DNA of 42,401 bases, taken from the NCBI GenBank assembly GCA_024228115.1, contig JAAETT010000646.1, forward strand, positions 1 to 42,401, read 5' to 3'. This stretch comes from a bacterium (GTDB lineage: Bacteria; Myxococcota_A; UBA9160; UBA6930). A program made the translations under genes and the position numbers. Below the pieces are notes generated by a model, which saw nothing but the letters and a program-made list of their open reading frames with translations, was not told the DNA's origin and searched no databases. Shown in pieces: positions 30,472-39,430 of this stretch (positions are counted from its first letter, which is position 1; every line of letters starts with the position of its first letter).

Positions 30472-31929
30472 ATGACCCAGCCCACGATCATTGACCCGAC
30501 GGATGACCCTCGCGCCTCGCTGCGCAGCCCGAAGGAGACTTGGCCGGCCATCCTGGCGGGATTGCTCTGGTTGTCTCATGCCTTCGATGCGGGCTGGCTC
30601 GGGTTCGCCGTAGCGGCGCTTCCAGGCGCATTGCTCCTGGGGACAGGCGTTCCCGCGTTCCTGCTGCCCGGCGATCTTCGGCTGCATCAGTTCATGGCGC
30701 TCGGCGGCCTGCTCGGGGTCGTGCTCGGAATCGGCGCGGTATTTGCCGTCGGTCCGGGTGCGGGCCTTCTGCTGATCGCCTTGTCCGGAGCTTCCGTGGT
30801 AGCTGCGGGCCATCTGACCGCGGCCATGACACCCTCGACTCCCGATGTACCCCAGAGCCCGCTCACCTGGCGAAAGGCCGCAGAGGTGGCGGGCGACGAT
30901 GTGATTCTTTCTTTCATGGCTTCGACTCTGCAGATACCCAACGGAGGGGAAATCGCGCAGATCGCCCGGGAGGCCGAGGAGGCCCGTGCCCAGTTTGCCG
31001 AGCGCGGCGTGTTGGAGAAACCGGCCTCGTATCATCGCACGCCACCCCCTCTGGAATCCCCGACGCTCTCATCCGCTCGCGCGGGTGGGGTCGACTATCA
31101 ACACTTGCGTTTCGAAAGCGGGTACGAGCCGCCGGTCGATGAGCCCGGGCGCGATCGCTGGCTTTCCTACACGCCGACCCGAACTGCACACGGCTGGTTG
31201 CTGCAGCATGATGCCCCCGATCGCCCGTGGATCATCTGCATCCACGGCTACCAGATGGGTGCACCGCTGATCGATCTCTCGGCCTTCCGTGCCGCCGAGC
31301 TGCACCACGAACTCGGCATGAACGTCTTGCTTCCCGTTCTTCCGCTGCATGGCCCACGCAAGATCGGCCGCATCTCAGGCGACGGTTTCTTGACGGGCAA
31401 CGCAATGGACTCCGTGCACGCCATCTCCCAGGCGATGTGGGACATCCGGCGGATGATCGGCTGGATTCGTGAACGCGGCGGGGAGCGGATCGGTGTCTAC
31501 GGGCTCTCGCTCGGCGGCTACCACACTGCGATGCTGGCGAGCCTCGAGTCGGATCTCGCCTGTGCCATGCCCGGGATCCCCGCCACGGATTTCGCGGATC
31601 TGATCTGGCGTCACGGTCCGCCGACGATGCTTCGCTCCGTGGAGGAGTATGGCATCCACCCGGATGTCATGCGGGAAGTCATGACACCGGCGTCCCCCCT
31701 GGCCCTGGAACCTGTCGTCCCCAAGGAACGCCGCACGATCTTTGGCGCGACCTGCGACCAGCTCGTTCCTGCCCACCAGGTTCGAGACCTGTGGGAGCAT
31801 TGGGATCGCCCGCGGATCGAGTGGTACCCGGGAGCGCACCTCAGCTTTGGCCTTCACGAGAATGTGCGCCGGTTGATCCGGGACACCTTCCAGAACGCAG
31901 AGCTTACCGCTTCCGCGGGGATCAGCTGA
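30472..31929 (+). CDS. Membrane-anchored alpha/beta hydrolase
   Basis: This 485-residue protein has several hydrophobic helices in residues about 25-115 (for example WPAILAGLLWLSHAF and GGLLGVVLGIGAVFAVG), then a soluble alpha/beta hydrolase domain. IICIHGYQMGAPLIDLSAFR is the oxyanion segment, YGLSLGGYHTAMLAS the nucleophile elbow (Ser346), and FGATCDQLVPAHQ with YPGAHLSFGLHENV the Asp and His region. This hydrolase type with an N-terminal membrane segment is often annotated only as a hypothetical esterase. The last eight bases overlap the convergent Xre gene. Confidence 0.8.
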   Translation: MTQPTIIDPTDDPRASLRSPKETWPAILAGLLWLSHAFDAGWLGFAVAALPGALLLGTGVPAFLLPGDLRLHQFMALGGLLGVVLGIGAVFAVGPGAGLLLIALSGASVVAAGHLTAAMTPSTPDVPQSPLTWRKAAEVAGDDVILSFMASTLQIPNGGEIAQIAREAEEARAQFAERGVLEKPASYHRTPPPLESPTLSSARAGGVDYQHLRFESGYEPPVDEPGRDRWLSYTPTRTAHGWLLQHDAPDRPWIICIHGYQMGAPLIDLSAFRAAELHHELGMNVLLPVLPLHGPRKIGRISGDGFLTGNAMDSVHAISQAMWDIRRMIGWIRERGGERIGVYGLSLGGYHTAMLASLESDLACAMPGIPATDFADLIWRHGPPTMLRSVEEYGIHPDVMREVMTPASPLALEPVVPKERRTIFGATCDQLVPAHQVRDLWEHWDRPRIEWYPGAHLSFGLHENVRRLIRDTFQNAELTASAGIS

Positions 31930-32179
31930 GGACGAGTTCCACCGGGTTCCGGTCGAGGCCCGCCGCGATCAGGCAGAGGACGGAGTAGGGGACGGGCTCG
32001 TTCGCTTCCTCGACGCCTTCGAGCACGTTTCGGCTGATGGTTTCGCGCCGCCCGCTTTCACGGAAGGTGGCCTCCGAGATGGCCGCAACCAGGGCACGTC
32101 GGCTCCAGCCGCGATCATGGCGCAGGCCGCGTATCTGTAGGCCATCCGGGATCACGGGCGTTTCGTCGTCGAAGGACAC
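31922..32179 (-). CDS. Small Xre-like helix-turn-helix protein
   Basis: This 85-residue protein is nearly all one helix-turn-helix domain. GLQIRGLRHDRGWSRRALVA is the first helix pair, RRETISRNVLEGVEE the recognition region, and PVPYSVLCLIAAGLDRNPVE the last helices, as in Cro/CI-type repressors. A longer insertion (SEATFRESG) sits between helices 2 and 3. Its target is unknown. It overlaps the convergent hydrolase gene, and the following 120 bases to the transporter gene contain no feature I can support. Confidence 0.7.
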   Translation of the reverse strand: MSFDDETPVIPDGLQIRGLRHDRGWSRRALVAAISEATFRESGRRETISRNVLEGVEEANEPVPYSVLCLIAAGLDRNPVELVLS

Positions 32180-32299
32180 CGGGGCAGGCTAGCCGAAAAC
32201 TCTCGTGTCGATGCTCGGCTCTTTCTCTCGGTGAATGCTGATGCTGGCTCGCGTCTGGCCGGGTTCGATCCCTGGCTGTCGTACCTGGATCCGTTTCGG

Positions 32300-33685
32300 C
32301 TATCCGCGGTCGGTCGACTGCGCTCTTCGCTGTTCGAGCTCCTGGAGGATCTCCGTGTGGCGGGCTCGGCCAAGCGGGTAGCTGAGTGCCACGATGGCGG
32401 CGAGGAAGACGAAGATACCCGGGATGATCGCAGTGAATGCTCGGATCCACAGCACTGGCGCTTCCTCGACGGGCTGACCGCCGCGATAGCCCGCCCAATC
32501 GAGGACGGCGAAGGCCACTGCGACTCCGAGGGCGCCGCCGAGCTTGCGCATGAAGGTGAACAGGCCGAAGTAGATGCCCTCGCGGCGCTCACCGCTTTCC
32601 AGTTCGTCTTCATCGACGACTTCGCCGAGCATCGACCACGGAATCATGTCGGCCGCGGCATACCCCACCCCGCCGATGGCGGCACCCAGGAAGACGACCC
32701 AGGAGGGCCAATCCGGCTGGGCGATGAACAGGAACGTCTGGGATCCGATCCACCAGGCGGCACCGAAGAGGAAGATCGTGCGTTTCTCCGTGCGTCGGGA
32801 GATCGCAGCCCAGATGGGCAATGCGACGGCAACCATGACCATGAAGATCATCAAGGTCGGCGTGAAATCCTCGGGCCGCTGCATGCGGTAGGTGAAGAAG
32901 AGGATGAACATGCTGGAGGTCAGGTCGATGGCGATGCGGCCCAGCAGATACAAGCCGGCAAGGATCTGGTAGGACTTTCGTCGCACGATCGAGCGGACGC
33001 TGGCCACGAAGGGCGCCTGCGGCGATTCCATCGCACCGCGCCGCTCGAACGTGACGGCGTGGACGAAGATCCAGGGCAGCATCGCGTAGAGTCCTGCTGC
33101 AATGCCCATCCGTTGGTAGCCGGGGCTGCCGCCACCGAGACTCGAGGCAACGAGCGGAAGGGTGGCGGCGAGCATCGCGCCGAGGATGGCACCGACGGCC
33201 CGCGCGGCATTGATCGATGTGCGCTCGTCATAACTCGACGTCATCTCGGGGATGAGCGACATATACGGAACCGCGATCACGGTACTGGCCAGGCTGAAGA
33301 ACACGTAGGCGCCTGCGTAGTAGGCGAATTGGGCATGGCCCTCGGAAGCGGGCACCGCCCACCACAACGCGCCGAAGGACAGGCCGAAGGGGACCATTCC
33401 GATCAACAGGAAGGGGCGTCGGCGGCCCGCCTTCCATGTGATGCCATCGGACAGGCGCCCCATCGCCGGGTCGGTGATCGCATCGACGATCCGGCCGATC
33501 AACGGAATCAAGCCGGCCAGGGCGGGCCTCATGCCTGCGACTTCCGTCAAGAACGCCGGGAAGACCGAGAGCAATGCGAAGAGCGCCAGATTCACCGTGT
33601 GGTCGCCCAGGGCGTAGACCAGCTTGGTGCGGAGCGGCAGGATGGTCAGACCTTCCTGATCCCCGTTTTCAGCTCCGGCGGCCAT
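32300..33685 (-). CDS. GPH/MFS_2-type cation:solute symporter
   Basis: This 461-residue protein has about twelve hydrophobic segments. GRIVDAITDPAMGRLSDGIT with KAGRRRPFLLIG is the loop 2-3 signature of glycoside-pentoside-hexuronide:cation symporters (D-x4-D-P-x-x-G-x-x-S-D). AVPYMSLIPEMTSSYDERT and GYAAADMIPWSMLGEVVDED match the melibiose permease-like family. The solute is not predictable. GGGAGG precedes the ATG. It is divergent from the secreted Cys protein at 33770. A paralogous transporter is at 37365-38783. Confidence 0.9.
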   Translation of the reverse strand: MAAGAENGDQEGLTILPLRTKLVYALGDHTVNLALFALLSVFPAFLTEVAGMRPALAGLIPLIGRIVDAITDPAMGRLSDGITWKAGRRRPFLLIGMVPFGLSFGALWWAVPASEGHAQFAYYAGAYVFFSLASTVIAVPYMSLIPEMTSSYDERTSINAARAVGAILGAMLAATLPLVASSLGGGSPGYQRMGIAAGLYAMLPWIFVHAVTFERRGAMESPQAPFVASVRSIVRRKSYQILAGLYLLGRIAIDLTSSMFILFFTYRMQRPEDFTPTLMIFMVMVAVALPIWAAISRRTEKRTIFLFGAAWWIGSQTFLFIAQPDWPSWVVFLGAAIGGVGYAAADMIPWSMLGEVVDEDELESGERREGIYFGLFTFMRKLGGALGVAVAFAVLDWAGYRGGQPVEEAPVLWIRAFTAIIPGIFVFLAAIVALSYPLGRARHTEILQELEQRRAQSTDRG

Positions 33686-33769
33686 GCGCCTCCCTCTCGG
33701 CGCACTGGCGCGCCGGCCGGAGCGTAGCCTGGGCTCCGCGTTCTGGGGGAGAGGCGCTAGCGTTGGGTC

Positions 33770-34147
33770 ATGAGGCTTTCGTTTCTCGTAGCCCTGGTCG
33801 CGCTCACTGCTCTGATGGGTTGGAGCGTGGTGGCAGGAGCCGGTTCCGTCGATCCGAAGACGGAACGCGAAGCATGGAAGGAGAATTGGAACGCCCGGGT
33901 CGACGCACACGAGAGGCTGCGGGAACACCCCTGTGGCGATTTCGAGTTCGATCCCTGGGCCGACGCATTCCTCGCCGGCTGCCAGGGAGGAGACGCCCCG
34001 AAGCAAGCCAAGGCGGTCTGCAAGAGACGCATGGATTGGGTCTGGGAGCGCTCTCGCCAATGCGACGTCTGGCAGGAGTGGCTCCTCCGAAACCACCAGA
34101 AGCACGAACGCAGCAAGGCCGAGGAACCCCCCACCCACGTGAAGTAG
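33770..34147 (+). CDS. Putative secreted protein with four cysteines, unknown function
   Basis: The 125-residue product begins with a signal peptide (MRLSFLVALVALTALMGWSV, then AGAG). The mature part is charged and rich in Trp and Arg. Four cysteines (HPCGDF, AGCQGG, AVCKRR, RQCDVW) could form two periplasmic disulfides. Tryptophans in EAWKENW, DWVWER and WQEWLL suggest a compact helical fold. No family is recognised. It is divergent from the GPH transporter gene, 84 bases away, and may share its promoter region. Confidence 0.65.
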   Translation: MRLSFLVALVALTALMGWSVVAGAGSVDPKTEREAWKENWNARVDAHERLREHPCGDFEFDPWADAFLAGCQGGDAPKQAKAVCKRRMDWVWERSRQCDVWQEWLLRNHQKHERSKAEEPPTHVK

Positions 34148-34176
34148 ACATCCGACCCTCCTCCGGCCGAGAAGGG

Positions 34177-34613
34177 GGCCGCTTCGCTTCTTGTTTCGGA
34201 TCGCGGGGCGGGGGGCGGCCAGCGCGGAATGGCTCGGCCGGGGCTTCTAGGGCCGCGTTCGACCTGGCCGCGGGTTCGCTTACGCGGCTTTCGCCGCTAG
34301 CGAACTTGCGCACGCTCACCCGACGAGATGCCTGCGCTCTATTTCCTTGCTGGCCGCCCCCCGCCCCCCGCCCCGCGACCAGCCGTGCAAGCGACTGGGT
34401 TCGCTTCGGCGGGGCTGGGTACAGGCCGGGCGGAAATAAAGCGCAGGCATAGAATCCGTTCGGCGTGCGCGTAGGTTGCCGGCGGCGAAAGCCGCAAAGG
34501 GCAACACCCAGTCCAGCTTTCTACGCGTCCACCCGATCCCCGGCCGAGCCATTCCGCCCGGCCTGTACCCAGCCCCGCCGACTCGAGGGCCACACCCGAG
34601 AAGCGAAGCGGCC
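34177..34613. repeat. Patchwork of nested and interleaved inverted repeats in a non-coding region
   Basis: The 500 bases between the secreted protein gene and the DUF4097 genes carry no supported gene. They hold six inverted-repeat pairs: 34177-34191 with 34599-34613 (exact, 15 bp); 34224-34243 with 34538-34557 (exact, 20 bp); 34408-34435 with 34552-34579 (exact, 28 bp); 34328-34346 with 34432-34450 (one mismatch); 34203-34223 with 34349-34376 (imperfect, G/C-rich); 34284-34297 with 34482-34495 (exact, 14 bp). Some pairs nest while others cross, so this is not one simple hairpin. It looks like several copies of a GC-rich mobile repeat inserted in opposite orientations. Confidence 0.8.
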
Positions 34614-34647
34614 TCCACCGCGGGCGAGGCGCACTCCGGCAGAGAGG

Positions 34648-35525
34648 TCAGCGGACCTGGATTTGGATGTTTCCGCCCGAGGTGTCGAGGGAGAGGGAGG
34701 GGCCGCCTCCGCCGACCTTTCCTTTGATCTCGGAGCGGGCGCTCTCACCTTCCAGGTGCAGTTCGTCGTCCAGTTCGACTCGTCCGCCACTGGTCTTCGC
34801 GTCCAGGTCGAAGCCCAGATCCGGCGGTACTTCGACCTGGATCGAGCCTCCGGATGTCTCGAGCTTGCCCTCGGGCTGGCCATTGAAGCGAACCTCGATG
34901 GGGCCGCCGCTGGTCTTGGCCCTGACTTCACCTGACGCTTCGCGAACCCGGATGCTGCCTCCGCTCGTGTGCACATCGACATCTCCGGTGACCTCCGAGA
35001 CGTGGATCCTCCCGCCGCTCGTTTCTGCATTCAGGTCGCCGTCAATCTCCTGGGCCTGGATCCGGCCGCCAGAGGTCTCGATGTCCACATTGCCCGTGTC
35101 TGCTCCAAGCCGATTCTTCCGCCGCTCGTGTGTGCACGGACGTCGCCGTGGATGTCTTCGATGTCGATCCGGCCTCCGCCCGTTTCCAGATCGAGCGAGA
35201 ACCTCGTGGGTACGCGGACGTGGATGCTCACCTTGCCCGAGAACCAGCCCAGGAATCCGTCGCTTCGTCCGTGAACGAAGATCTCGTCCTCGCTCTCATC
35301 GACCTCGAAGCGGAAGCGCCCGCTCGAGCGGCCGTTCAGCTCGACGCTCGATTCGTCGTGGCTATCGATTTCGATGCGTCCGCTGGGTAGCTGGATGCGA
35401 AGCCGTCCGCCGGTCTCCATCGGGATCGTCGCCTCGAGGTCATCAGCGGAGCCTGTGTTCGGAATCACCAGGATCAAGAGCAGCCCAAGGGTGGCGGCTG
35501 CAACCGTTCGTAGTCTCTTCGACAT
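34648..35525 (-). pseudogene. DUF4097-type beta-repeat secreted protein, frameshifted
   Basis: Restoring one base gives a 292-residue protein. The start is ATG 35525 after AAAGGA, with a signal peptide (RTVAAATLGLLLILVIPNTG). The body is a DUF4097-like beta-helix repeat with a recurring TSGGRI/TSGGSI unit about every 20 residues (TSGGRIQAQEIDGDLNA, TSGGRIHVSEVTGDVDV, and others). The frame changes near 35102-35106: LEADTGNVDIETSGG is recovered by adding one G on the coding strand. DUF4097 proteins are surface or periplasmic adhesin-like proteins of unknown role. The stop of the upstream DUF4097 gene lies 14 bases before this start, so they were one operon. Error and real decay are both possible. 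Confidence 0.8.
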
Positions 35526-35539
35526 GATCATCCTTTCGC

Positions 35540-36539
35540 CTAACGTCCGTGTACGCGGATCCAGCCGCGAGAGCTGCGGATCAAGAGCCGCGGGCCGCCT
35601 TTTCCGAGGGCGCCCTGGGCGCGGTTTTCCGTCGTTTCGAGGTTCGCAGCGAGGCCCTCGGCAATCTCGACCTTGCCCCGGGTCACGGCTGCGTCCAGTT
35701 CGGCATCGGCATCGGCCGGAAGCTGGACGTCGATGTTCCCCTGCTCTGCGACCAGGCCGCCGACAGGTGCTCCGACGAAGCTGACCGCCAGTTGCCCCTC
35801 TTCCGTGCGCGCCTCCACCGGGCCCGCGGCCTCCGAAACCTCGATGTCTCCTGAGAGGGTCTTGGCGATGGCGTGCCCGCCTACATACATGCTCGAGGTG
35901 GATCCCGCCGTTCGTGGATCGCGCCTCGACATTGCCCGAAACCCAGACGGCCCGGATGCCACCATCACTGCAGCTCGCATCCAGGTCGCCGTTGATCTCT
36001 TCGATTTCTGCGTCGCCATCCTGCACGCGAAGCTTGACCGGGCCTTCGATGCCGCGTACCTCCACGTCGCCGTCCTCGGTGCGCAAGCGGACGGAGCCGA
36101 CGAGGTCTTCGATCCGGACCGGGGCACCCTTCGAGCGGACATCGATGGACGTCTTCTCGGGTACCCAGATGCGAACTCGTATGTTCGGCCCTCCGAACAA
36201 CCAGGAACTCGCACCGGTAACGCGGATTTCGATCCGCACTCGGCCCGCCCGTTCTTCGAGTCTCGGCTCGACATTCCAGCTGCCCCAGCCGTCGGATAGG
36301 ACTTCGACCCGCACCTCATCTACCTGGTGGCTGCGCAGGGTCAGGCTGCCCGGATCCGGACGGAGCCCTTCGCCGAGATCGAATTCCACTTCGACCGTTC
36401 CACCGGGGGCGTCGGGGAGGGCTTCCTCCCAGGTTTCGGCCAGGCTCGGCGTGCCGAGCAGGGCCACGGCCAGGGGCATGGCGAGGAGGAGGACGAGCCG
36501 GTGGGGCATGGTCGCGTTGAAAAGCAAGCGGCGTGCCAT
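35540..36539 (-). pseudogene. Second DUF4097-type beta-repeat secreted protein, frameshifted by a TACA duplication
   Basis: This 1000-base gene encodes a paralogue of the DUF4097 protein beside it. ATG 36539 is a provisional start ahead of a signal peptide (HRLVLLLAMPLAVALLGTPS). Repeats such as RTEDGDVEVRGIEGP, QDGDAEIEEINGDL and STNGGIHLEHV run in one frame. The C-terminal part (VGGHAIAKTLSGDIEVSEAA) continues in another frame. The switch coincides with a tandem TACATACA at 35882-35889 (TGTATGTA on the coding strand). Removing one TGTA restores a single 331-residue frame reading HLEHVGGHAIAKTLSGD. Such a 4-base duplication is the classic product of strand slippage. Confidence 0.8.
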
Positions 36540-36677
36540 CGGGGAGGGGCCCTCGGGAGCGGCGTACGGCGCCTGGAGGCCGCCGCGACACCGGAAGTGG
36601 ATTGAAAGGTGCAGGGTCGGTGCTGCAGCCCGCAGTGTCCAGCCTGCGCCAAAGGCCCGGGTTCCTATTCTGCCGAG

Positions 36678-37280
36678 ATGACGAATGCCCGGGTTGCCGC
36701 TGTGCTCTTCGATCTCGATGGCGTACTGATCGATTCCTATCAGGTCTGGTTTTCGCTGCTGAATGGGGCCAGCTCGGATTGGGGTTACCCGGCCATCTCG
36801 GCCGGGGTCTTCCATGCATGCTGGGGGCAGGGATTGCAAGCAGACCGTGAGCGCTTCTTCCCGCACCAATCCATTCCGGAGATCGAGGCCTACTTCGAGG
36901 CTCATTTCAAGGATCACTGGGCTCGTCTCGAGACGACGCCCGAGGTGCCGGCCGTCTTTGCCCACATCGCGAAGCGTGGGCTCCCAACGGCCGTGATCAC
37001 GAATACGCCCAATCCCCTGGCCAGCGAACTCGTGGAGCGCGCGGGGGCAAAACCGGATCTGGTCGTCGGGGGAACGGATGTCGCTCGTGCAAAGCCAGCA
37101 CCGGACATGGTTCTCTACGCAGCTGAGCGCCTTGGCGTCGATGTTGGGCAAAGCCTCGTCGTGGGAGATTCAGCCTACGATCGCGACGCGGCACGAGCCG
37201 CAGGAAGCCGCTTCGCCGGGCTTGGGATCGAGGGCGACATCACGCTGAGGCAGCTGGACGAGTTGCGCGCATTCCTCTGA
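36678..37280 (+). CDS. HAD-superfamily phosphatase (phosphoglycolate phosphatase-like)
   Basis: This 200-residue enzyme has motif I VAAVLFDLDGVLIDS (Asp12 nucleophile, Asp14 acid), motif II TAVITNTPNP, motif III lysine in VARAKPAPDM, and motif IV VVGDSAYDRDAARAAG. The cap (residues 17-95) is C1-type. The family dephosphorylates small phosphorylated metabolites; the precise substrate is unknown. ATG 36678 is preferred because it starts at the domain edge. It is divergent from the DUF4097 operon and followed 84 bases later by the GPH transporter gene. Confidence 0.85.
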   Translation: MTNARVAAVLFDLDGVLIDSYQVWFSLLNGASSDWGYPAISAGVFHACWGQGLQADRERFFPHQSIPEIEAYFEAHFKDHWARLETTPEVPAVFAHIAKRGLPTAVITNTPNPLASELVERAGAKPDLVVGGTDVARAKPAPDMVLYAAERLGVDVGQSLVVGDSAYDRDAARAAGSRFAGLGIEGDITLRQLDELRAFL

Positions 37281-37364
37281 GGGCCTTCCGTTCGGGAGAG
37301 GTCGGGTATTCAGCAGCTTCGATCCGGTACCCTGGCGCCGTCCTTCAGCCCCTCGGGAGGTGGA

Positions 37365-38783
37365 TTGGAAAGCACCGAAAGGGAAGACATCGAACGCGCC
37401 CCTGGGCCCGTCAGGACGCCTTCCGAGCGCGTTCCCCATTCGGTCATCGTCACCTACTGCCTACCGACCGTCGGCTCCGGCTTCATGTTCCTGCTCTTCA
37501 GCCTCTACATGATGAAGTTCGCGACGGATGTGCTGCTCATCGCTCCGGCCGCCATGGGAACCATCTTCGGGCTGTCACGGATCTGGGATGCGATTTCCGA
37601 TCCGGTCGCTGGCTATCTCAGCGATCGAACCCGGCACCGAACGGGGCGCAGGCGCCCGTGGATCTTCATGTCGCTGTTCCCGATCGGCCTGGCGTACTGG
37701 ATGGCGTGGAGTCCACCCATGGCGCTCTCGGGCGGGGAACTCACGGCCTGGACGGCGATCGGTGTCTTCGGCTTCTACTCGGCGATGACGATCTTCGTCG
37801 TTCCACACCTGTCGCTGGGTGCAGAGCTCACGAGCGACCATCACGAGCGCAGTCGGATTTTCGGCGCCCGCCACGTCGGCTGGACGGTCGGCTCGATCCT
37901 TGCGCTCTTCGGGATGGCGTTCCTGATCCGAGCGGAAGGCATTTCGATCGAAGCGTCGCGGATCGCTGCGTCGCAGCTCGCCGTCGGAGTTGGAATTGCG
38001 ACCGCGGCAATGATCGGGTTCGCGGCGTTCCGGCTCCGGGAGCGCCCGGAGTTCCAGGGACGAGGTGCCGAGAGACCTTTTTCGGCTCTCGCGGACGTCT
38101 GGGGGAACGTCCATGCCCGGCTGCTGTTGACCGTCACCCTGATCGAGAACCTGGGTGCTGCAACGATCGGCGTCCTCACGTTGTATGTCGCCGAGTACGT
38201 CGTTGGTGCCGGGCATCTCGCTCCCATCGTCATCCTCTGTTACATGGTTCCGTCTGGTGCTCTCGTACCGCTCTGGATTCCCCTCTCCCGGCGGTTCGGC
38301 AAGAAGCGCCTTTGGATCTGCGCGCAGTTGCTTACCAGCGCTTCGTTCGGCGGGATGTTCTTCCTCGGCACCGGTGACATCATCATGATGGGGTTGCTTG
38401 CCGTCTCGGCCGGGGTGGCGGCTGGCGCAGGTGGCACGCTCTCGCCGTCGCTACAGGCCGATGTCATCGATTTCGACGAATACCAGACCGGCGAACGGAA
38501 AGAGGGTGCCTACTTCTCGGCCTGGAGCTTCATCTACAAGTCGGCCTACGGGGTGACCTTGATGCTCACCGGCTACGTGTTGCAATTGAGTGGGTTCGAG
38601 CCGAATGTCGACCAGACCGATGCCGTGAAACTGGCGCTCCGCACGCTCTACGGCGGCTTCCCGTTCGTCTGCTATCTCGCCGGAGCGCTCTTGCTTCGCA
38701 CGTTCGCTCTCGACGAAGGGGAGCATGCGCGTATTCGCGAAGAGCTCTCGACGCGTGGTTCCGATCGGCCGGAAGACAAGTAG
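37365..38783 (+). CDS. GPH/MFS_2-type cation:solute symporter (paralogue)
   Basis: This 472-residue protein starts with TTG behind GGGAGG. It has about twelve transmembrane segments. The family signature is LSRIWDAISDPVAGYLSDRT with HRTGRRRPWIFMSLF. VVPHLSLGAELTSDHHERSR and SPSLQADVIDFDEYQTGERK are the conserved loops of the melibiose permease-like family, parallel to the other GPH protein here. The terminal region is charged and cytoplasmic. The solute is unknown. It follows the HAD phosphatase gene by 84 bases on the same strand. Confidence 0.9.
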   Translation: MESTEREDIERAPGPVRTPSERVPHSVIVTYCLPTVGSGFMFLLFSLYMMKFATDVLLIAPAAMGTIFGLSRIWDAISDPVAGYLSDRTRHRTGRRRPWIFMSLFPIGLAYWMAWSPPMALSGGELTAWTAIGVFGFYSAMTIFVVPHLSLGAELTSDHHERSRIFGARHVGWTVGSILALFGMAFLIRAEGISIEASRIAASQLAVGVGIATAAMIGFAAFRLRERPEFQGRGAERPFSALADVWGNVHARLLLTVTLIENLGAATIGVLTLYVAEYVVGAGHLAPIVILCYMVPSGALVPLWIPLSRRFGKKRLWICAQLLTSASFGGMFFLGTGDIIMMGLLAVSAGVAAGAGGTLSPSLQADVIDFDEYQTGERKEGAYFSAWSFIYKSAYGVTLMLTGYVLQLSGFEPNVDQTDAVKLALRTLYGGFPFVCYLAGALLLRTFALDEGEHARIREELSTRGSDRPEDK

Positions 38784-38797
38784 AGGTTCGGGCCGGC

Positions 38798-39208
38798 CTA
38801 ACCGTCTTCGGTTGCTTCAAACTGGTGATCGAGGTGGGCCACACGCGGAGGTTCACCGATCCATTCCGTGAGCAGGCGGACCACGGTCGATTCGAGTTCG
38901 TCGAGGGCGGGTGTGTCCACGACCCGGCTCATGAACAGCATCCGCTTGACTCGGGAAATGAGATGAATTCGGAAGTCGCCCGTAGCGGGATCATCACAAC
39001 AGATGTCGATGGCGAGAGAAACCGGCCCACGCCAAAACCAGATGAACCAGCCCCAATCTTCCTGGTTCGCTCGAACGTGCTCGTAGCGTTCCCGAATGGT
39101 GGGAAGAAGAACGTCCGATACGACGTCGCCGCCGAAACAGCACTCGTTGATGTACTCGTCCGCGTCATTGCTCTCGACGCGTTTCGTGAACGAAATCTCG
39201 TAAGGCAA
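38798..39208 (-). CDS. Hypothetical protein, 136 residues
   Basis: A coherent frame from TTG 39208 to 38798 encodes a soluble acidic protein, MPYEISFTKRVESNDADEY, with aromatic stretches (DWGWFIWFWRGP) and paired cysteines (ECCFGG, ICCDDP). I do not recognise a domain. The TTG is the first start after the in-frame stop of the upstream 71-residue gene, seven bases away, so translation may be coupled. It is probably a real gene because of codon use and tight packing, but no function can be offered. Confidence 0.6.
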   Translation of the reverse strand: MPYEISFTKRVESNDADEYINECCFGGDVVSDVLLPTIRERYEHVRANQEDWGWFIWFWRGPVSLAIDICCDDPATGDFRIHLISRVKRMLFMSRVVDTPALDELESTVVRLLTEWIGEPPRVAHLDHQFEATEDG

Positions 39209-39214
39209 CGCTCT

Positions 39215-39430
39215 TCAGCCTGGTGTCGTTCGCCCGTCAGGGTGCGAACGCTCGAGCTCTTCCACTCGTTTCGAGAGCGTTTCGATCTTCTGGCACAGCA
39301 GGAAGAAGACCACGGGCAGGAACGAGAAGAAGGCCGGAGCCGCCGATTCCCAGCGGCCAGAGGCGAGGCCGGCCATGGCGATCACGCAAAGGGCGGCCGC
39401 AAACATGGCCGGTCCCCATTTTTCTCGCAT
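39215..39430 (-). CDS. Small membrane protein with a C-terminal coiled-coil, unknown
   Basis: The 71-residue product has two hydrophobic segments (GPAMFAAALCVIAMAGLASG and FFSFLPVVFFLLC), then a charged heptad-like stretch (QKIETLSKRVEELERSH) that could form a coiled coil. It should sit in the inner membrane with the coiled coil in the cytoplasm. It shares an operon with the 136-residue protein immediately downstream. The family is not recognised. Confidence 0.6.
   Translation of the reverse strand: MREKWGPAMFAAALCVIAMAGLASGRWESAAPAFFSFLPVVFFLLCQKIETLSKRVEELERSHPDGRTTPG

Noticed and set aside
32231-33727. 498-residue plus-strand frame opposite the GPH transporter gene
   Set aside because: Charged, Gly/Asp-rich antisense composition without membrane helices; the transporter on the minus strand is clear.
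34148-34647. Several short ORFs in the repeat island
   Set aside because: They overlap in many frames, are Arg/Pro-rich and have no ribosome binding sites; repeats explain the region better.
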